Origin: Chloroflexota bacterium
Lineage (GTDB): Bacteria > Chloroflexota > Anaerolineae > UBA4142
Length of the DNA: 64,000 nucleotides
Assembly (NCBI GenBank): GCA_016219275.1
Contig: JACRBM010000072.1
Location: 1 to 64,000, forward strand
Reading direction: 5' to 3'
A model generated the notes under the pieces. The model did not search any database. It was given only the letters and a program-made list of their open reading frames with translations, and was not told where the DNA came from. Each line of letters starts with the position of its first letter. Position 1 is the first letter of the stretch. A program made the translations under genes and the position numbers. Of the stretch, positions 48,514 to 58,500 are shown piece by piece.

Positions 48514-50544
48514 TCAGTGTAAGTGTGGGCTGTCTGGCGACAATTCAGATTTCTTCAAAAACCGGGCGATCTGCCATCCTAGAATCGCCAGGATACTGAG
48601 ATGGACAAAAAGGTGCGGCAACAGATTCTGGGTCCAATACCATCTATCCACCTGAATTAGTGTCAATCCGATAAAGCACCAAGCAACTACCGCCGGGCGC
48701 AAACGACTCCACGCCATCCAGACCAGAATCGGAATCAGGAGAAAAACATAGTGGTGATAATGGACTTGGTGAGCCGCCACAACGGATCCCATACCAAGGA
48801 CGAGAAACAGTGGCTCGCGCTGACCAAGTCGAAATGAAAGGACGGCGCTGATTACGAAAACCACACCCAGATACAAGCCGAGCCAATACTGCGCGTCTTG
48901 CCATGCCGATTGTTGAATCCAGCCAATAGATACTAGGACCGATACGAGCGACAGAGAAGTACCGACAAACTCACCCAACAAATTCCTGAACACATCCACA
49001 TATGTGCTGAAAATGCTCCAGCCGAAATAGAGATCAGTGAGGATGAGCGCGCCGGTCAGGATGACCAGACTCCAAGAAATTGCGTGCCAACTGCGCCCAC
49101 TCGCCAGATAGAGCAAGAAGAATCCTGGGGTTACCTTGGTCAAGATCGCCAAACTCATTCCGACGCCTGCAACCGCCGGCGCAGTCCCTTGGTAGATGAA
49201 CATCAAGAAAATTCCGAACACGCTGATCAGATTGATTTGTCCAATGTGTACGAGTTCCAACAGTGGCGCATAGGCAAATGCAAGAGGGAACCACCACCAA
49301 ATGTGGTTCAATGAGTATCCATATCGCCGAGCGATTCCGACAAGGATCAGGGCAAGCAAAGCAAGATGCACTGCCAGGAACATCGCGACCCGCAGTTCCT
49401 CAGGAAATATGTTTGCAAAGAGAGCAATTACAAAGAGCGCCGGTGGAGGATAGATGAAGCGGTATGGAGAGTGTCCACGAATATCATACGGGTCGTCGCC
49501 TGCCACGGCGCGTTGAAACGCGCGTAGATAAGAAGTGTTAAAGTCAGACAACAGTCCCTGAGGAACTGGGATCACGGATAGGAAATTCAACTCGGTCCGA
49601 ATTCCAAGCATGACGTACCACATCAAGAGCATCCCTACCCCAACTCTGGCTATTGCCCTGGGAACTGATCCTATCTTCAGGTACGTTAATGCCGTGATGG
49701 AAGGTCGCCGCGGCATCTGCGACTGTGTTCCCACTCTCGAACCAACCCAGCCACGCACTGCCGTAACCATCCCCGTCACAAACACGGCAAGTAGTACGAC
49801 CTCCAATTGCGCGAGTCGGAAAAACGCGGTTTGAATTGCGATGAGCAAAATGATGACACAGCCGGAGAAAAACGCCAGTCGAGCCGAAGCGCCCAAAATG
49901 CGACTCACCCAATACAGCCCGACCGCGAGCGTCATCGCAAAGACCAGTTGCCCTGGCGAAGGAATCGTCAAAAGGGCTAGCCAGTCTTGGAGCGTGTTTG
50001 GAGGAACCCACTGCGGACGAATCTCAACGCGGTGCACTGCGATTCCCAATTCGCGCGTGTCAATGGACGTCGGGTACAATTCGCTCAGAACGAAACCGGC
50101 TGAATGAAAACCGACGACGAGTTCCTCTGGACGTAAGGATACAGTGTCAGTGATCAAAAAAGACCAATCTCTCCAACCCGCCCTGGTGATTGAGCCGACC
50201 AGCGTTCCGTTGACGGTGATCGTTGTCATATAAACTTGGTCTTGATAACGCAATGCGTTCGTCCGCATATAGAGAAGGATCGGCGTCGCTTTCCCGATAT
50301 TCATGAACCGAATACATGCGTCTCTCCCCGTCCAACGAAAAGTATGTTGTGCATCTTTATCCGGACCGAAAAATCCTTGCGTCAGGAGAAGATTGCCTCG
50401 CGCTAGATCAATTTTCGTTGGCAGCCGCGACTGATAGGCGATTGAGACCGATACAACTGAAATCAAAATGAGACCAACGAGATGTTTAATCCATCTCTGC
50501 CATAGCGGATTTCCAGATATCCCAGGAATGGACATGGATTTCAT
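48514..50544 (-). CDS. GT87-type (DUF2029) membrane glycosyltransferase
   Basis: 676 residues. One N-terminal helix, a periplasmic beta domain (about 35-195), then about ten helices. Typical GT87 sequence DFNTSYLRAFQRAVAGDDPYDI and YRFIYPPPALFVIALF, plus conserved VTPGFFLLYLA. Uses polyprenyl-phosphate mannose or similar donors at the outer membrane face. Divergent from the lipoprotein gene 50629 with a 36-bp gap to its promoter. The 3' end is 88 bp from the sigma factor GTG. The N-terminal beta domain is not typical. Confidence 0.82.
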   Translation of the reverse strand: MKSMSIPGISGNPLWQRWIKHLVGLILISVVSVSIAYQSRLPTKIDLARGNLLLTQGFFGPDKDAQHTFRWTGRDACIRFMNIGKATPILLYMRTNALRYQDQVYMTTITVNGTLVGSITRAGWRDWSFLITDTVSLRPEELVVGFHSAGFVLSELYPTSIDTRELGIAVHRVEIRPQWVPPNTLQDWLALLTIPSPGQLVFAMTLAVGLYWVSRILGASARLAFFSGCVIILLIAIQTAFFRLAQLEVVLLAVFVTGMVTAVRGWVGSRVGTQSQMPRRPSITALTYLKIGSVPRAIARVGVGMLLMWYVMLGIRTELNFLSVIPVPQGLLSDFNTSYLRAFQRAVAGDDPYDIRGHSPYRFIYPPPALFVIALFANIFPEELRVAMFLAVHLALLALILVGIARRYGYSLNHIWWWFPLAFAYAPLLELVHIGQINLISVFGIFLMFIYQGTAPAVAGVGMSLAILTKVTPGFFLLYLASGRSWHAISWSLVILTGALILTDLYFGWSIFSTYVDVFRNLLGEFVGTSLSLVSVLVSIGWIQQSAWQDAQYWLGLYLGVVFVISAVLSFRLGQREPLFLVLGMGSVVAAHQVHYHHYVFLLIPILVWMAWSRLRPAVVAWCFIGLTLIQVDRWYWTQNLLPHLFVHLSILAILGWQIARFLKKSELSPDSPHLH

Positions 50545-50580
50545 ACGGACACTTGTCCTCTGGCATCTGATTTCTATTGA

Positions 50581-50609
50581 TTGACGACACTATGCCAAGA
50601 TGCTACAAT
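50581..50609 (+). promoter_or_regulatory. Sigma-70-type promoter of the Vgb-like gene
   Basis: TTGACG (50581-50586), 17-bp spacer, TACAAT (50604-50609). Predicted start about 13 nt before the ribosome site. Confidence 0.6.
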
Positions 50610-50628
50610 CCCCCGCAAGGAGGTGCAC

Positions 50629-51705
50629 ATGTCGCAAAAGCGATTTGTCTTTTGCCTGTATACGTTCGTGTTCGTCCTGCTCGCCGCGTGCCGCAGTGAA
50701 ATCGCGCCTGTCGCGCCTAGCCCGGTCGCGGCGACATCGCTGCCGACGCAACTCGCGCCGCTTCCTTCGCCAACACCACAACTCACGATCACGCCGACAC
50801 GCGCGCCACAAATCACTCTGCAAGAATATCCGACGCCGCGCGGCTCGCGTCCGCACGATGTCGCACCCGCACTCGATGGCGGCGTGTGGTACACCGCGCA
50901 AGGTTCCGGCGAACTCGGCTGGCTCGACCCCGCGACCGGCGCGACACGCCACACCAAACTCGGCGATGGCTCCGCGCCGCACGGCGTCATCGTAGGTCCC
51001 GACGGCGCGCCCTGGATTACGGATAGCGGCTTGAACGCGATTGTCCGCGTGGATGCCAAGACAAATGAGGTCAAACGATTTCCATTGCCCGCCGAACGAC
51101 GCGGCGCAAATCTCAACACCGCGACTTTCGACAAGCGCGGCGTGCTGTGGTTTACCGGGCAAGGCGGCGTGTACGGGCGACTCGACCCGGCGACCGGCAA
51201 AGTAGACGTGTTCGATGCGCCGCGCGGCGCGGGACCGTATGGCATCGCGACAACACCGAGCGGCGAGGTGTACTATGCGTCACTCGCGGGCAGTCACATC
51301 GCGCACATTGACATGCAGACCGGCAAAGCGACGGTCATCGAATCGCCGACCGCGCGACAAGGCGCGCGCCGCGTATGGTCCGATTCGCGCGGGCGAATCT
51401 GGGTGAGTGAGTGGAATGTGGGACAAGTGGGAATGTACATCCCGGAGACAAAGCAGTGGCGTGAGTGGAAATTGCCGGGCGAGCGACCACAAGCGTATGC
51501 AGTGTTTGTGGACGATCAAGACCTGGTGTGGATCACCGAATGGAGCACCAACGCGCTCGTGCGTTTTGATCCCGCGCGCGAAACGTTTCAAGTGTTTCCG
51601 CACGCGAGTTCACCCGCGAACGTCCGCCAAATCCTGGGTCGCCCAGGCGAAGTGTGGGGCGCGGAGTCGGGCGTAGACAAACTCGTCGTCGCAAGGACGC
51701 GATAA
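50629..51705 (+). CDS. Virginiamycin-B-lyase-like beta-propeller lipoprotein
   Basis: 358 residues; GCAAGGAGGTGCAC before ATG at 50629. Lipobox FVLLAACRS (Cys near 18), Thr/Pro stalk (about 30-55), then a six- or seven-bladed propeller of Vgb/SMP-30 type with repeats such as GGVWYTAQGSGELGWLDPATG, APWITDSGLNAIVRVDA and LVWITEWSTNALVRFDP. True Vgb linearises streptogramins, but most lipoprotein homologs are sensors or structural; no claim of resistance is made. Confidence 0.82.
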   Translation: MSQKRFVFCLYTFVFVLLAACRSEIAPVAPSPVAATSLPTQLAPLPSPTPQLTITPTRAPQITLQEYPTPRGSRPHDVAPALDGGVWYTAQGSGELGWLDPATGATRHTKLGDGSAPHGVIVGPDGAPWITDSGLNAIVRVDAKTNEVKRFPLPAERRGANLNTATFDKRGVLWFTGQGGVYGRLDPATGKVDVFDAPRGAGPYGIATTPSGEVYYASLAGSHIAHIDMQTGKATVIESPTARQGARRVWSDSRGRIWVSEWNVGQVGMYIPETKQWREWKLPGERPQAYAVFVDDQDLVWITEWSTNALVRFDPARETFQVFPHASSPANVRQILGRPGEVWGAESGVDKLVVARTR

Positions 51706-51718
51706 TCTAGAATTCTTG

Positions 51719-52879
51719 TTATCGCATCACCTGCGGCAACAACACCGCGAGCGCATGAACAAGCGCGTCCACATCCGCGCGCGTGTTGTATCCTTGAATC
51801 GAAACGCGAATCCCCGGACAACCATTCCACGTGACGATGGGCGCTTCGACACGAAACTCGTCGTACAATCGGCGCTTGAGTGATTCGGCGTCGCACGACG
51901 GCAACGGGAACCTTGCCATCTGCGCGAACCATTCACGCGCATCCGGACAGAGCGGCGGTAAGCCGGTGAGCGCGGTGATTTGTTCGCGGGCGTATTGCAA
52001 AAGGTCGTGACACGCGTCGCGCACGCGTTCCCAGTCGTGCTCGTGGAAAAAGCGAATCGCCGCGCCGATGCTGAGAAAAGCGGCAATGTCGCGCGTCCCC
52101 ATCCACTCTTGCTCGTCAATGAACCGCGACGCGCTCGGTCGCTCCGATTGCCAGCCCCAACTGACAACGAGCGGCTCGACGCGCGCTTGCATTGCGCGAC
52201 GCGCGTACAGGAACGCGCAACCCTTGGGCGCATTCAACCACTTGTGCGCGTTCGAGGTGTAGAAATCCGCGTCAATCTCTGACAAATCAAGCGGAATCTG
52301 TCCGAGCGCGTGCGCGCCGTCAATCATCGTGATAATGCCACGCGCGCGCGCGCGGCGACAAATTTCTTGCGCTGGAAAAATCAGCGCGGTCGGCGAGGTG
52401 ATTTGACTGAGAAAAACGACGCGCGTGCGCGGCGTGACCGCCGACCAGAAACGCTCGACAAAATCCGCGCCCGTCGTCACCGGCAACGGAATCGGCACGC
52501 GTGTATAAACTGATCCATTTTTCTCGCACAAGAATCGCCACGTCCGATCCATCGCGCCGTACTCGTGATCGGTCGTCACAATTTCGTCGCCAGGTTGCAA
52601 TCGCAAACTACGCGCGACGATGTTGATCGCCGTCGTCGCGTTCGGCACGAACACCAGGTCGTCCGCTTCCGCGTTCACAAAGCCCGCAAGACGCGCGCGC
52701 GCTTGGCGCATCAAGTCGTCGAAACGCCGACCCAGGAATTCGACGGGCTGGCGTTCGAGTTCTAACTGCCAACGCTGATACTCTTCGAACACGGGGCGCG
52801 GGCACGCGCCGAACGAACCGTGATTCAGAAACACCACGTCGGGACGCAAAAGAAAAAGTTCGCGCAAATCATTCCCCAT
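51719..52879 (-). CDS. Class V aminotransferase, isopenicillin-N-epimerase-like
   Basis: 386 residues from ATG at 52879. Motifs: FLNHGSFGACPRPVFEEYQRW, PNATTAINIVARSL, DHEYGAMDRTWRFL, IDGAHALGQIPLDL and PLP Lys in SNAHKWLNAPKG. PLP-dependent cysteine-desulfurase-fold enzyme; homologs include isopenicillin epimerases and hercynylcysteine lyases. Substrate cannot be stated. 14 bp downstream of the convergent propeller gene's stop. Confidence 0.85.
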   Translation of the reverse strand: MGNDLRELFLLRPDVVFLNHGSFGACPRPVFEEYQRWQLELERQPVEFLGRRFDDLMRQARARLAGFVNAEADDLVFVPNATTAINIVARSLRLQPGDEIVTTDHEYGAMDRTWRFLCEKNGSVYTRVPIPLPVTTGADFVERFWSAVTPRTRVVFLSQITSPTALIFPAQEICRRARARGIITMIDGAHALGQIPLDLSEIDADFYTSNAHKWLNAPKGCAFLYARRAMQARVEPLVVSWGWQSERPSASRFIDEQEWMGTRDIAAFLSIGAAIRFFHEHDWERVRDACHDLLQYAREQITALTGLPPLCPDAREWFAQMARFPLPSCDAESLKRRLYDEFRVEAPIVTWNGCPGIRVSIQGYNTRADVDALVHALAVLLPQVMR

Positions 52880-52913
52880 AAATTTACACCCACCGGATCG
52901 CGCAACGCTCGTC

Positions 52914-52955
52914 GCCATTGCCATTGGCAATCCGCCATCCGCCATCCGCCATCGC
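52914..52955. repeat. Heptad repeats CGCCATC
   Basis: GGCAATC CGCCATC CGCCATC CGCCATC following CCATTGCCATTGGC, between the SDR and aminotransferase genes. Confidence 0.7.
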
Positions 52956-52956
52956 G

Positions 52957-53709
52957 TTACTGCGCCATTTCTCCACCGCTGATGAAAAACACTTCGCCGG
53001 TCACGAACGACGCGGCATCGCTCGCAAGGTACACCGCCAGTCCGCCAATTTCGTTCGGATCACCGGCGCGACGCAGCGGAATGCGCTTGAGAATTTTCGG
53101 TCCAATGTCTGGATCGTCCAGAACCGCCGAATTCATATCAGTGCGAAAATAGCCGGGCGCGATCACATTCGCGCGAACCTTGTAACGCGCCAGTTCGAGC
53201 GCGAGCGTTTTGGTCAAATTGATGACCCCGGCTTTACTCGCGCCGTACGCGCCAAACCCAGACACGCCTTTCGCGCCGGCGACCGACGCGAGATTAATGA
53301 TGCTTCCCGATTTCTGTTCGGTCATCACACGCGCGACCTCACGACAAACGTAAAACACGCCGGTGAGATTCGTGCTCAAGACCCAGTTCCACGTTTCGTC
53401 GCTCATCTCCGCAATTTTCTCCGACCAACCCACGCCAGCGCTGTTGACGAGAATATCAATCCGTCCAAACTCGGCGCGCGTTTGCGCGATCATTTTGGCG
53501 ACCGATGCGCTATCACTCACATCCGCTTCAATCGCCAAGCCACACCGACCTTGCGCCTGAATCGCGCCGACGACCTCATCCAATTGCTCGCGCGTGCGGC
53601 TGGCGACCGCGACCTCCGCGCCCGCGTCCGCGAACGCAAGCGCGATTGCGCGCCCCAGCCCGCGCCCACCGCCGGTGACAAGCGCGATTTTACTGCCGAG
53701 TTGAATCAT
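52957..53709 (-). CDS. Short-chain dehydrogenase/reductase (FabG-like)
   Basis: 250 residues. Classical SDR: cofactor motif TGGGRGLGRAIA, NSAGVG, catalytic Ser in INLASVAG, YGASKAG (Tyr-x3-Lys), and the usual end GEVFFISGGEMAQ. NAD(P)-dependent alcohol/ketone enzyme, sugar or fatty acyl substrate unknown. Start at 53709 is in good position but lacks a strong ribosome site. Confidence 0.9.
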   Translation of the reverse strand: MIQLGSKIALVTGGGRGLGRAIALAFADAGAEVAVASRTREQLDEVVGAIQAQGRCGLAIEADVSDSASVAKMIAQTRAEFGRIDILVNSAGVGWSEKIAEMSDETWNWVLSTNLTGVFYVCREVARVMTEQKSGSIINLASVAGAKGVSGFGAYGASKAGVINLTKTLALELARYKVRANVIAPGYFRTDMNSAVLDDPDIGPKILKRIPLRRAGDPNEIGGLAVYLASDAASFVTGEVFFISGGEMAQ

Positions 53710-53734
53710 TCGTCTACCACAGGTTTCAATTCAG

Positions 53735-53763
53735 TTGCGCACCAACTATCCGTATCCTATAAT
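53735..53763 (+). promoter_or_regulatory. Sigma-70-type promoter of gene 53790
   Basis: TTGCGC (53735-53740), 17-bp spacer, TATAAT (53758-53763), 26 bp before the ATG. Confidence 0.65.
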
Positions 53764-53789
53764 TCAGTCGTTGAATTGCAAGGAGAACC

Positions 53790-54035
53790 ATGTCTCAACA
53801 AGTTATCGAATTACCTGAATCGGTCATTCAAGAATTGGATCGCCGGCATATTTCGCCGCACCAAGTCCGCGCATTCGTCGTCCAAGCCGTCGAAGCGTGG
53901 CTTCGCGTCCAAGCCGAAGCGCCAACTGGCGAGCCACCATTGACAACCTCACGATTTGCCAACAACGCAACTCCCTTCGCTGAAAAACTCGTGCGCGAGA
54001 ATCGCGAGCTATTCGAGCGACTCGCCAAGTTGTAG
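53790..54035 (+). CDS. 81-residue hypothetical protein, antitoxin-like
   Basis: CAAGGAGAACC before ATG. MSQQVIELPESVIQELDRRHISPHQVRAFVVQAVEAWLRV, then a linker and helix FAEKLVRENRELFERLAKL. The short N-terminal ribbon-helix pattern and helical C-terminus resemble antitoxins of PIN-type pairs, but no toxin gene is intact nearby; the next 180 bp hold a broken small frame. Has its own promoter. Unrecognised family. Confidence 0.6.
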   Translation: MSQQVIELPESVIQELDRRHISPHQVRAFVVQAVEAWLRVQAEAPTGEPPLTTSRFANNATPFAEKLVRENRELFERLAKL

Positions 54036-54040
54036 GATCA

Positions 54041-54222
54041 ATGTCTTCCGATATGCAAATCGCGGAAATCAATGATCTGCATTTCCCATTGAGCAAGTAA
54101 TCCTCTTTTGTGTTGGTATCGCCGAAGAGAATGCGCGTCAAGCGCGTGGCGAATCATTGCGCCCTAAAACGATCACCGACATCGCGAATTGGTTTCGCGA
54201 ACTTTTTGACATTCCCTCTTAG
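54041..54222 (+). pseudogene. Possible frameshifted small gene after the antitoxin-like ORF
   Basis: Frame one from ATG 54041 reads MSSDMQIAEINDLHFPLSK and stops at 54098-54100. A shifted frame continues QVILFCVGIAEENARQARGE, then TITDIANWFRELFDIPS, stop at 54220-54222. A single frameshift near 54095 would join them into one protein of about 60 residues. Could instead be one or two unrelated short frames. Overlaps the MFS stop by 4 bp. Confidence 0.4.
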
Positions 54223-55451
54223 ACCAACTGGTCATCCGTTCGTCTCATGCTCGCGACAAAAATCGCGAACGCGACAAATCCCAGGAACGACGACGCGAGA
54301 AATACATCGCGTACTTCTGCGCCGCGCGCGATGAATGACGCGGTGAATGGTCCCACCACGAACGCGACGTTCAACGGCAAGTAAATCATGCTCATCACCG
54401 AGCCGCGTTTTTCGGCGGGCACGTTGAGACTGATGATCGTGAACATCAGACTGCTCACCGATGGATTGATCGCGGCGATCAACGCCCACGCGAGCGCGAG
54501 CGACGTCATATCCGGCGCGAGATAGAGCGGCACGAACAAAACCGCCACCGCAAACATCAACCCCGCGAGCAAACGCCGATGCCCGGCGCGTTCCGCCAAC
54601 GCGCCCCACACCGCCGAGCCGAGTAAGGTCGTGATGCCCGCGACGCCTTGTGTAACCCCAATCGCCGTCGGCGCGGCGCGTTCGCCGACGAGTTCGCCAA
54701 TCCGCACCGGCAAGTACGGGAACGCGAAAAACGTCGCGGTGTTCGAAACCAAGTTGATCGCGAAAATCGTCACGGCGACCGGCGAGTGAATCACCGCGCG
54801 CAGCGCGTCGCCCAGCATCGTAAAAATCGGCGGCGTCGGTTTCGGCGTGAACGTTTCGCGATACAACGCCGTCAACAAAATCGCGGTGATCGCGGACACG
54901 ATGGCATCCAATCCGAAAAGCCAGTGGATGCCGAACTGGGCGATAACGAATCCGCCCACCAGACCGCCGACGAGCGAACCCATCGGCGCGGAGCCGTTGA
55001 CAAGTCCGAGCGCGAGCGCGACGCGATTTTTCGGCGCGACCTCGGTGAGCGACGCGTACATCAACCCGGTATTGCCGAGCGCAAACCCGGTGAGCGCGCG
55101 CGCGACCAAGTACAACCACACATTGTTGCTAATCGCCGCGAGCGCCATCGCCGCGACTTCGACATAGTAACTGCGAAGGATCAACGGCTTGCGCCCGTGC
55201 CGATCCGCAAGCACGCCCCAGAACGGGACGAACCAAATGCCGAGCGCGAAACCGGCGGCGGCAATCGGTCCCGTCCACGCGTTGATCTCGTCCGGCGTAA
55301 AACCGATGACGCGCAAAAATTCCGGCGTGAACAAGACGAAATGCGCGACAACCGCGACCTCGAGGAAATTCGCGAGTGCGAAGAGGAAGGTGAGAAGTTG
55401 CCAGGACTGGTTAGGTGGTTCGGTCGTCGGGTAGTTAGATGATTGATTCAA
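54219..55451 (-). CDS. Major facilitator superfamily transporter
   Basis: 410 residues, twelve helices. Motif A GVLADRHGRKPLILRS between helices 2 and 3; second-half homolog WGALAERAGHRR. Substrate unknown; efflux-type drug or sugar export is typical of this subgroup. Residues 1-16 (SSNYPTTEPPNQSW) are encoded by heptad-repeat DNA, so the true N-terminus may begin slightly later, at LLTFLFALANF. Confidence 0.88.
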   Translation of the reverse strand: MNQSSNYPTTEPPNQSWQLLTFLFALANFLEVAVVAHFVLFTPEFLRVIGFTPDEINAWTGPIAAAGFALGIWFVPFWGVLADRHGRKPLILRSYYVEVAAMALAAISNNVWLYLVARALTGFALGNTGLMYASLTEVAPKNRVALALGLVNGSAPMGSLVGGLVGGFVIAQFGIHWLFGLDAIVSAITAILLTALYRETFTPKPTPPIFTMLGDALRAVIHSPVAVTIFAINLVSNTATFFAFPYLPVRIGELVGERAAPTAIGVTQGVAGITTLLGSAVWGALAERAGHRRLLAGLMFAVAVLFVPLYLAPDMTSLALAWALIAAINPSVSSLMFTIISLNVPAEKRGSVMSMIYLPLNVAFVVGPFTASFIARGAEVRDVFLASSFLGFVAFAIFVASMRRTDDQLV

Positions 55452-55510
55452 TTTTGGACTTTCGATTTTGGATTTTGGATGAGCAAATTGCGAATTGCCC
55501 GATTGGCAGA
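55440..55510. repeat. Degenerate 7-bp tandem repeats between MFS and addA
   Basis: TTTGGAC TTTCGAT TTTGGAT TTTGGAT followed by TTGCGAA TTGCCCG; overlaps the MFS 5' end. Confidence 0.7.
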
Positions 55511-55525
55511 AACTAATTTGGCAAG

Positions 55526-58500
55526 CTAACTTTTACCGCACACCACCACGCTGATCTCGCCGCGTACGTCGAGGAAGCAGAGCTGGGTTGCCGGCATCGC
55601 GCCGACCAGCGCGCGAACCGCGTCCGCATAACGCAAGACCTGCTCGCGATACTCGGCGATTTTTTCCTTCAACTTTTCCTCATCGCGAATATCGTCGGTT
55701 TTGAAATCTACTACGTGCCACACTTCGCCCGCGCGATACAACACGTCAATCACCCCTGTCTCGGTCTGACCGTCGCGTTGAAACGTGTACGGCAATTCGT
55801 GAAAGCGTTTCGCCGCGTTCATCTCCGCGTAGAGTTCGTGCCTTTGAAAGCGTTCGAGTAATCGTCGCGCCTCGGAAATTGTTTCGCCAATTTCAAGACG
55901 ATCGGTCAATCCCGCCGCGAGCGCGTGCGGAAACAGAAATTCATGGAAATCCGCGCGGTCAGGGAAACGCCAACGCCGCAATGCTTCGTGCACCAACTTG
56001 CCGATGACCCAGGCAGGTCCACGCGGGCGTTGCGCGATCGGCACGATGCGCCAGACGCGCGGCGGCGGTTCGGCTTCGCGCGCGCGCATTTTTTCGTCAG
56101 CCAGTTCGCTCGCCGGCGCGACGATGGGAGAGATGAGCGGTTGGAAATTGGAAACTGGAAGTTGGAGGTTGGAAATTGGATTTTCAATTTTCGCTTCTTC
56201 GCTTCGCTCAGGACGATGTTTTTGATTTTCGATTTCGATCAACGGCGAGACCAAGCAACCGATACTTGTCTCCATCGCACTCAATTCGATTTCGATCGGC
56301 GTAGTGAGTGGCTCTGGAATCGTCGCGGTGTCGAGTCCAGTGGACGCGCCGAGTGGATCGAGCCAGCCGCCGAGCGTGAGCGTGCCATCGGTCTTGCGTT
56401 TCCCATGTCCGCAGACGATCAGTTTGTCTTTCGCGCGCGTCGCGGCAACGTAGAGCAAGCGACGATTTTCGGCGTCCGCGTGATCCTGGTCGCTCAAGCG
56501 CGCAATTAGATCTATCACCGAATGTTCTTGCGCTTCGGCGACCGTAAAGACGGGACCCAATTCCGCGTCGAGTAAAAAGGAACGTGCGGCGCGCGGTTCG
56601 TGCGCGGCATCCGCGATGACGACGACCGGAAATTCCAAACCCTTAGCTTTGTGCACCGTCATCAATTGCACCGATGCGCCGGCTTGGACTGGCGCTTCGC
56701 CTTCGCGCGCTTCCACATCGCGCAGCGTTTGCGCGTACTCGAGAAACTCGCCGATGCTCGTCAGCCCGCTCGTGTGCGCGTCGGCGAGCAATTTGTCCAC
56801 GTTGCGGCGCGGTCGTTCGGAATCCGGCGCGAGACACAGCATCGCGCGATAGTCGGTTGCGTCGAGAAAAAATTTTAGCGTCGTGGCGACCGAGACGCGC
56901 CCGGCAAGTTGAATCGCGCGTCCCAGGATTTCGCGTGCGCGCGCCGCGCGCGCTGCATCGTCCGGCGCGAGCGACGTCAAATCGCCGCGCAATGCCGCCC
57001 AAAACGATCGCTTGGTTTCACCCGCACGCCGCAACAGATAAAGCGCGCCATCGCTCAAGGCAAATGCCGGCGAGCGCAACACACCCGCCAGCGCAAGGTC
57101 GTCGGTCGGGTCGGCAATCGCGGCGAGCGCGTTCATCAGGTCGCGCACTTCGGGACGCGCATAGAAACCTTTGCCGGCAACCGTAACAAATGGAATGTTC
57201 GCGCGCTCGAACGCGGCTTCATAATCCGCAAAATGCGTTGACGCGCGAAACAACAGCGCGATGTCGCCCCACTCGATTCGTTCCTCATCGCGCAGACGCC
57301 ACAAGCGCGCGGCAAGCGCGCTCGCAGTTGCCGCGCGCGCTTCCGCCGCGTTTTCTCCGACGCCCAGACAAAATTCGACGAACGGCGCGCAGACGCCGGC
57401 GCGCGGTTCCGCGCGATGCGCGCGCAACGGCGAAAACGGAATCGCGTGGGGGCGCGCCGGGTCATCGGCGCCACCCAGGACGGGTTCGAGCAGCGTATTC
57501 AAATGTTCCACGAGTGATTTGTGCGCGCGATAGGTGAGATCGAGATTGAACGCCGCGCCCGCGCTCGCCGCCAGATCGGCTTGCACGCGGCGCAACACCG
57601 TCACATCGCCGCCGCGAAAACGATAGATGCTTTGTTTGCCATCGCCGACAACAAAAAGCGAATGGCGAATGGCGAATGGCGAATTTTGGAAACCGCTGAG
57701 CGCGTAGACGATGCGGCGTTGAAAATCATTCGTGTCTTGAAATTCGTCCACGAGGACAGCGCGCGTTTCAGATTGCCAAAGCACGCGCACGTCCGCGTTA
57801 TTTTCGAGGAGCGCGACGGTCTGCGCTTCGAGATCGTCAAAATCGAGCGCGCGACGTTCGGCTTTCAGCGCATCGTACTCGCGAATCGCCGTATCGAACG
57901 CGCGGCGGAGTTGTGGCAGAGCATCCGCCGCGCGCAGATCGAGTTGCCAACGCGGCATCGCATCGCTCGCATTCTTGCCGCCGAGCCACGGATCGAGCGC
58001 CTCGTCGTAGGTCTCGCGCAAAACCTTGACCGCGTCTTTCGCCGCGCCTTTACTGCCGGCGCTGCCTCCCAGGTTTTCGCGGCGCAACGCGAACAGTTCG
58101 CGCAAGCGCGCATCCCAATCCTCCGCATTTTCAAATCGCGTCCAGCGCTCGAGGAGCGCGACGATTTGCGCGGCGAGTTTGTTGCCGGCATTGCCGATCA
58201 ATTCGCCACGCGCGTGCAAATCGCGCAACGTCGTTAGCGCGGCGCGTACCTCGGGCGATTCGGTGTACCGCGCCACCGCGCGGGCGAGCGCAGTTTCCCA
58301 AACATCGCGCGGCTCGCTCGCGACGGCAAACGCCGCGCGCGCGGACAAGCGTTTTTCAATCAACGCGGTCAACATGTCGCGGAGCGCGTTTTCTTTGAGA
58401 AGTGCGAACAGCGCGGTGGCGTCGGCGTCGTTTGCCGCCCAGGTGAGCGCGGCGTCAATCGCTTGCGCGCGACATGCCGCGCCGGCATTTTCGTCGAGCA

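Noticed and set aside
50629-51705. Antibiotic-inactivating virginiamycin lyase
   Set aside because: Only the propeller fold is supported; lipoprotein anchoring and lack of visible catalytic residues do not support resistance.
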